DNA of 64,000 bases from Lentihominibacter butyricus. Lineage in GTDB: Bacteria > Bacillota > Clostridia > Peptostreptococcales > Anaerovoracaceae. Location of the stretch: NCBI RefSeq assembly GCF_025567305.1, contig NZ_JAOQJP010000007.1:1-64000 (forward strand), written 5' to 3'. The position numbers and the translations under genes are program-made. Positions 59,453-64,000 of the stretch are shown here, piece by piece. Under the pieces are notes generated by a model. The model ran no database searches, was not told the origin of the DNA, and saw only the letters and a program-made list of their open reading frames with translations. Each line of letters begins with the position of its first letter. Within the stretch, counting starts at the first letter, position 1.

Positions 59453-61837
59453 ATGACAATGGATAAATTGAAACCGAAGCAGAGTGCCTATATAAAATCT
59501 GTTGGAGGTAAGGGAGCGTTAAGGCATCATCTTCTTGATATGGGGCTTACTCCCGGAACAGAGGTGACTTTACAGAAAATAGCACCGATGGGAGATCCGA
59601 TACAGATCGAGGTGAGAGGTTATGAACTTACACTTCGACTTGAAGAAGCGCGAAAAATAGAAATCGAAAATATACATCAGAAAAAAATGTCTCAGCCGTT
59701 AAGCGAGGCAAGACATGAAACGATACCTCATCCCATGGTCGGAGAACTGGGGCAGGCCGATGAGAATCATGTGCACGATGAAAGCAGAAGTCTGCCTAAA
59801 GGTGTGCATCTTACGTTTGCACTTGCGGGAAATCAAAACTGTGGAAAGACAACACTTTTCAATCAGCTGACAGGGGCAAACCAGCATGTGGGAAATTTTC
59901 CGGGCGTAACGGTGGACAGGAAAGATGGCATGATAAAAAATCACCCGGAAGCAACCGTGACAGATCTTCCCGGGATATATTCTCTGTCACCATATTCCAG
60001 TGAAGAGATAGTAACGAGAGATTTTCTTATCGGTGAAAAGCCGAGCGGCATAATAAATATAGTCGATGCATCAAATCTTGAACGAAATCTGTGCCTTACT
60101 ATGCAACTGATGGAGCTTGGTATACCGATGGTTCTGGCACTGAATATGATGGATGAAGTAAGAGAAAACGGTGGCACCGTAAGGGTCAATGAGCTGGAAA
60201 ACATACTCGGGATACCTGTCATACCGATTTCGGCTGTAAAAAACGAAGGTATAGATGAACTGGTAAATCATGCTATACATGTTGCACGCTTTAAGGAACC
60301 TCCCGGACGTATAGATTTCTGCAGGGGCAGCAGGGATGAAAAAGATCCTATAGGAGCAGTACACCGCTGTATACATGCGGTGGCACATATGATCGAGCCG
60401 GAAGCAGAAAATGCAGGATTACCGGTAAGGTTTGCGGCTACTAAGCTTATAGAGAAAGATGATATAATAGAAAAAGAACTGGAACTGTCGACAGAGAAGC
60501 AGCAGGCATTCAAAGATGTGGTTTCAGTAATGGAAAAAGAGACCGGCCTTGACCGCGAAGCTGCTATTTCAAATATGAGATTCGGTTTTATAGAAGATAT
60601 GTGCAGAGAGACTGTAGTACGCCCTCATGAAAGCAGAGAGCATCGCCGCAGTATGAAAATAGACAGGCTGCTTACGGGAAAATATACTGCAATACCATGT
60701 TTCCTGGGGATAATGGCTGTCATATTCCTGATGACGTTCAATCTCGTCGGAGCGTGGCTGTCAGATCTCATGGGAGCAGGAGTAGATGCGGTGACGGGAC
60801 TGATCGATAAAGGTATGGATACACTTCAGATCAATCATGTGGTGCATTCAATAGTTACAGATGGTATATGCAGCGGAGTGGGAAGCGTCATAAGCTTTCT
60901 TCCGACGATCGTGACGCTGTTCTTTTTTCTGTCAATACTGGAGGATACAGGCTATATGGCCAGAGTGGCATTTGTCATGGATAAGCTGCTGCGCAAGATC
61001 GGTCTGTCGGGTAGGAGCTTTGTTCCGATGCTGATAGGTTTCGGGTGCTCGGTCCCGGCTATTATGGCAACCAGGACACTTTCCAGCGAACGCGATAGAA
61101 AAATGACTATACTGCTGACTCCATTCATGAGCTGCAGTGCAAAGCTTCCCATATATTCACTTATGATAAGTGTGTTTTTCCCAAGAAAGTATCAGGCACT
61201 GGTGATGGTCGGACTCTACATTTTCGGGATAATGTGTGCCATACTGTATGCGCTTGTTTTAAAGCAGACGAGATTTAGAGGCGAGCCGGTGCCGTTCGTA
61301 ATGGAACTGCCGAATTACAGACTTCCTTCGGCAAAGAGCGTACTGCATCTGATCTGGGAAAAAGCAAAAGGATTTATACAGAAAGCTTTTACGATAATAT
61401 TCGTGGCATCGATCGTGATATGGTTCCTGCAGACTTTTGATGCAAGGCTCAATCCGGCAGCATCAGCTGAGGACAGCATGCTTGCAATGATAGGAAGTAT
61501 CGTAGCACCGGTTTTCAGACCGCTTGGATTTGGAGACTGGAGGATATCGACCGCCCTTATAACCGGATTTACTGCCAAAGAAAGTGTAGTATCGACACTT
61601 ACCGTGCTGATGGGCGGAGATGCGTCCATGGTGAGTACACTGTTCAGTCCGTTTTCAGCGATAGTGTTTCTTGTTTTCACATTGTTATATACGCCGTGTG
61701 TCGCAGCTATCGCAACTGTGAAACGTGAGATGGGGGGAGCCAGAGCTGCTGTGGCGACTGTTGTTATACAGTGCGTGATCGCCTGGTGTGTAGCGTATGC
61801 AGTGCATATTTTAGGTGTGGCTGCGGGGATCGCATAA
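59453..61837 (+). CDS. feoB: FeoA-FeoB fusion ferrous iron transporter
   Basis: A 794-residue fusion. Residues 1-75 are a FeoA SH3-like domain (YIKSVGGKGALRHHLLDMGLTPGTEV). A short linker leads to FeoB: G1 GNQNCGKTT near 126, LPGIYSLSPYSSEE (G3), NMMD (G4), then a membrane part of about eight helices with two Gate motifs (IGFGCSVPAIMATRTL and the later TGFTAKESVVSTL). It imports Fe2+. ATG 59453 follows GAGGTG by 7 bases; an earlier in-frame start overlaps rlmD. A Cys-rich partner gene follows. Confidence 0.94.
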   Translation: MTMDKLKPKQSAYIKSVGGKGALRHHLLDMGLTPGTEVTLQKIAPMGDPIQIEVRGYELTLRLEEARKIEIENIHQKKMSQPLSEARHETIPHPMVGELGQADENHVHDESRSLPKGVHLTFALAGNQNCGKTTLFNQLTGANQHVGNFPGVTVDRKDGMIKNHPEATVTDLPGIYSLSPYSSEEIVTRDFLIGEKPSGIINIVDASNLERNLCLTMQLMELGIPMVLALNMMDEVRENGGTVRVNELENILGIPVIPISAVKNEGIDELVNHAIHVARFKEPPGRIDFCRGSRDEKDPIGAVHRCIHAVAHMIEPEAENAGLPVRFAATKLIEKDDIIEKELELSTEKQQAFKDVVSVMEKETGLDREAAISNMRFGFIEDMCRETVVRPHESREHRRSMKIDRLLTGKYTAIPCFLGIMAVIFLMTFNLVGAWLSDLMGAGVDAVTGLIDKGMDTLQINHVVHSIVTDGICSGVGSVISFLPTIVTLFFFLSILEDTGYMARVAFVMDKLLRKIGLSGRSFVPMLIGFGCSVPAIMATRTLSSERDRKMTILLTPFMSCSAKLPIYSLMISVFFPRKYQALVMVGLYIFGIMCAILYALVLKQTRFRGEPVPFVMELPNYRLPSAKSVLHLIWEKAKGFIQKAFTIIFVASIVIWFLQTFDARLNPAASAEDSMLAMIGSIVAPVFRPLGFGDWRISTALITGFTAKESVVSTLTVLMGGDASMVSTLFSPFSAIVFLVFTLLYTPCVAAIATVKREMGGARAAVATVVIQCVIAWCVAYAVHILGVAAGIA

Positions 61838-61918
61838 CGGGATCGGCATAGACCACATCAAACCGGCAGGCAAATGAAGGATGTGTTATAGCGTTGCATT
61901 TAACGAGGGTGTGTTTGT

Positions 61919-62098
61919 ATGAATACTGCGAGTATAGTCATTATCATAATAATAGCAGTGCTGTTTATAGCGGCAGCAGTGATAATAAAAAAGAAAAAAC
62001 TGATATCGTCATGTGGTGAAAACTGCGCATGCTGCGGTGCGTCAAAATGCCAAAGGAGAAAAAGCAGCATAGGCATAAAAGATGACAGCGATATATGA
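61919..62098 (+). CDS. FeoB-associated Cys-rich membrane protein
   Basis: A 59-residue peptide: one membrane helix (NTASIVIIIIIAVLFIAAAVI), a lysine stretch, then SCGENCACCGASKCQ with five Cys. This is the FeoB-associated Cys-rich family, which follows feoB in many Firmicutes and may handle iron or be a FeoC-like helper. GAGGGTG lies 8 bases before ATG. It shares the feoAB transcript, ended by the terminator at 62159. Confidence 0.85.
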   Translation: MNTASIVIIIIIAVLFIAAAVIIKKKKLISSCGENCACCGASKCQRRKSSIGIKDDSDI

Positions 62099-62158
62099 AA
62101 AGGTGTGATATGTGAGTTTATGCAACATACTGGCAACTGATAAAATTGAAATCATGTT

Positions 62159-62197
62159 CAGCCGTATCAGAAAGAAAACTGATACGGCTGTTTTTTT
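62159..62197 (+). terminator. terminator of the feo operon
   Basis: CAGCCGTATCAG and CTGATACGGCTG form a perfect 12-bp stem with an 8-base loop and seven T. Confidence 0.95.
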
Positions 62198-62238
62198 GAG
62201 GAAAAACTCCATGCGTGGAAAAAAATTTCATGGCTTGT

Positions 62239-62254
62239 GAAAGAAATTTCTTTC
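62239..62254. promoter_or_regulatory. 16-bp perfect palindrome, possible activator site
   Basis: GAAAGAAATTTCTTTC is a perfect palindrome about 170 bases before the expected start of the sigma-54 transcript. Related GAAA-TTTC motifs lie near 62218-62230 and 62340-62348. It may be the enhancer for the activator of the promoter. Confidence 0.5.
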
Positions 62255-62396
62255 GTATGAGCATATTTTTGCATTCAAATAAGCCTGATCCGAATGTGTC
62301 TTTTATGTTTTTTGGATAGAGAAAATCAAAAAATTCTCTGAAATTTCAATGTATACAGGCTAGCGAAGATAAGAATTTAATGATTGTTTGTCGAGT

Positions 62397-62412
62397 TGGC
62401 ACGATGTTTGTA
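62397..62412 (+). promoter_or_regulatory. probable sigma-54 promoter of the APC permease
   Basis: TTGGCACGATGTTTGT matches the -24/-12 consensus, with GG at 62399-62400 and GT at 62411-62412 separated by 10 bases (GC is usual at -12). TATAAT at 62416-62421 has no -35 at the right spacing. Confidence 0.65.
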
Positions 62413-62426
62413 AATATAATATATGC

Positions 62427-62471
62427 GAAAGATATGAAAGCGATAAAATGCTGGAACTGTCAATCTTTCGT
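62427..62471 (+). promoter_or_regulatory. leader stem of the APC permease
   Basis: CGAAAGAT (62427-62434) and ATCTTTCG (62464-62471) can pair in the untranslated leader. No T run follows. Its role is unknown. Confidence 0.4.
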
Positions 62472-62526
62472 GAAATAATTATTCGTCATAACCAGAAGGA
62501 AAAATTTAGTTAAGTGAGGATCAGTT

Positions 62527-63930
62527 ATGAGTACAAACAATCAGACATTGGAAAAATCATTTAAACAAAGAGACGTCCTTGCCATGGCTTTCGGAACAAT
62601 GATAGGCTGGGGCTGGATAATGTTATCAGGTCAGTGGGCAGCTTCAGCTGGTATGCTGGGTGCCATTCTGGCGTACGTAGTAGGAGCAGTGCTCTGCGTA
62701 TTCGTAGGTCTCGTATATGCAGAACTTACACCGGCTATCCCTTACACAGGCGGCAGCGTGGTATTCTCCTACAAATCAATGGGTTACTGGCCGGCAGTTA
62801 TCGCAGGTCTTGCAACAGCGTTCGCTTATCTGGGCGTTGCAGCATGGGAAGGTCCGGCATTCGCGACAGCTCTGAACTACATCGTGCCTATACCGGAGAT
62901 CGGACATCTGTGGACGGTACAGGGCGCTGACGTATGGGTTACAGTATGTCTCGTTTCAGTAGTCGTTTCAGTAATAATCACAATAGTAAACTACTTTGGA
63001 GCAAAGCAGGCAGCAGTATTCCAGACTATCGCAACAGTAGGTCTGATCATCGTTGGTATACTGTTCCTGACAGGCGGTGTTGCATTCGGAGATATGGAAT
63101 ACACTAAGCCGCTCCTCACAGACTTCAAAGGATTCACAGTAGTACTGCTGATGGTTCCTGCAATGTTCGTAGGATTTGACGTTATACCTCAGTCAGCAGG
63201 AGAAATGGATGTGCCTCTCAAGCAGATCCCGAAGATCCTTATCATCTCGATCTGCATGGCAGCTGCATGGTACATGCTGATGATATTCGCAACATGTGTT
63301 TCAGCTCCGACAGAAGTTCGTACAAACGGAGTTATCCCTGTAGCAGATGCAATGGCATACGCTTTCGGAAATCCTATCTGGGGCAAGATCTGTATCGTAG
63401 GTGCAATGTGCGGTATCCTGACAAGCTGGAACGGATTCCTCTACGGCGGAGCAAGAGTACTCTTCTCACTCGCAAATGCGAAGATGCTTCCTGGATTCCT
63501 TGCTAAGGTTCACCCTAAGTATCACACACCAAGCAATGCAGTACTGTTCTGTGGAGCTCTGTCAACATTCTCATGCCTCCTCGGCGCAGGCGCTCTGACA
63601 TGGTTTGTAAATGCAAGCTCATTCGGCGTGGTTATCGTTTACCTGATGGTAACTCTGTCATTCATCTTCCTGAGAGTTAGACAGCCTGAGCTTGAAAGAC
63701 CTTATAAGATCAAACACGCTAAGCTCGTTGGTGCAGTTTCGATCGGCGTTGTATGCTTCTTCGCTTACTTATACCTGCCAATGGGACCTAGCCCTCTGGC
63801 TCCGATCGAATGGGTTCTCGTATGCGGATGGTTCGCATTAGGACTTATCCTGGCTCTCTATGCAAGAGCAAAGAACCGCAACGTTTCTCCGCTCGAAAGA
63901 GAAAGACTGCTGTTTGCAGAACAGAACTAA
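62527..63930 (+). CDS. APC family amino acid permease
   Basis: A 467-residue transporter with about 12 helices. The N-terminal DVLAMAFGTMIGWGWIMLSGQWAASAG is the APC helix 1 pattern with the unwound GxGW segment, and helix 6-8 parts such as PAMFVGFDVIPQSAGEMDVP and GILTSWNGFLYGGARVLFSLA fit. Substrates are amino acids or amines by exchange or symport. GTGAGGATC precedes ATG. A sigma-54 promoter is unusual for a permease but seen in anaerobes that ferment amino acids. Codons look tuned for high expression. The remaining 70 bases to the window edge are AT-rich and show no gene. Confidence 0.88.
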   Translation: MSTNNQTLEKSFKQRDVLAMAFGTMIGWGWIMLSGQWAASAGMLGAILAYVVGAVLCVFVGLVYAELTPAIPYTGGSVVFSYKSMGYWPAVIAGLATAFAYLGVAAWEGPAFATALNYIVPIPEIGHLWTVQGADVWVTVCLVSVVVSVIITIVNYFGAKQAAVFQTIATVGLIIVGILFLTGGVAFGDMEYTKPLLTDFKGFTVVLLMVPAMFVGFDVIPQSAGEMDVPLKQIPKILIISICMAAAWYMLMIFATCVSAPTEVRTNGVIPVADAMAYAFGNPIWGKICIVGAMCGILTSWNGFLYGGARVLFSLANAKMLPGFLAKVHPKYHTPSNAVLFCGALSTFSCLLGAGALTWFVNASSFGVVIVYLMVTLSFIFLRVRQPELERPYKIKHAKLVGAVSIGVVCFFAYLYLPMGPSPLAPIEWVLVCGWFALGLILALYARAKNRNVSPLERERLLFAEQN

Positions 63931-64000
63931 GAGCATACAAGAACGGTATATAATAACAATTACAAATTACAATTTACACTTCCAAAACAATTCACCATAT

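Noticed and set aside
1..64000. CRISPR array, tRNA genes, insertion sequences, prophage
   Set aside because: No regularly spaced repeats, cloverleaf sequences, DDE transposase or phage structural genes were seen anywhere in the window.

Overview
The window reads as a bacterial chromosome segment from the Clostridia. Placement in or near Family XIII / Anaerovoracaceae is my inference from gene content and style; no marker gene was compared. Supporting points are an IspH fused to ribosomal S1 domains, a fused FeoAB with a small Cys-rich partner, an EFR1-type flavodoxin-ferredoxin, a compact Tad locus, TTGACA/TATAAT promoters with strong GGAGG sites, and heavy use of ATA and AGA/AGG codons at moderate GC.

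Region 1 (1-11700) is the most unusual. The 3' end of a 23S rRNA gene and a complete 5S gene are followed by two related terminators. Then comes a full four-gene type II Wadjet plasmid-defence operon (jetABCD, 572-8595) with codon use unlike the rest of the window. Directly behind it is a TTG-started tyrosine recombinase with all catalytic residues. Next is a 360-bp segment bounded by two inverted copies of a 22-bp near-palindrome. This segment holds a good promoter that faces away from the next gene, a signal-peptide-bearing vWA surface protein (10005-11591). I read it as an invertible promoter switch, present here in the OFF orientation.

Region 2 (11700-31600) is mostly transport and housekeeping: a MATE exporter, an EFR1 protein, an apparently leaderless sfsA, a frameshifted EamA gene, a YczE-like membrane protein fused to CBS domains, and a zinc ABC transporter operon with two accessory proteins. 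After these come yhbY, HAD, metallo-beta-lactamase-fold and phosphoesterase enzymes, a secernin-type C69 hydrolase, a uracil/xanthine permease, a K+ channel-like protein followed by a ClC channel, and an MFS transporter. At 31279-31587 lies a compact locus with a 27-residue membrane peptide, two convergent promoters and one shared bidirectional terminator. It looks like a complete type I toxin-antitoxin unit.

Region 3 (31600-46300) has an S4-domain protein (YlmH), a hydrolase coupled to a B12-binding radical SAM protein, a PAP2 phosphatase, and a TetM-like GTPase fused to an NYN (YacP/Rae1-like) nuclease. It continues with a Tad pilus/secretion cluster preceded by three phased Spo0A-like boxes. 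Region 4 (46300-64000) is conserved core: rarA, ispH-rpsA, DUF523, a shikimate-kinase-like gene, argR-recN divergent from ruvCAB, queA, a hypoxanthine-DNA glycosylase, tgt, rlmD and feoAB. It ends with an APC-family permease behind a probable sigma-54 promoter.

All family calls come from reading motifs by eye. No database search, folding or alignment program was run, and residue positions are approximate unless a codon count is implied.
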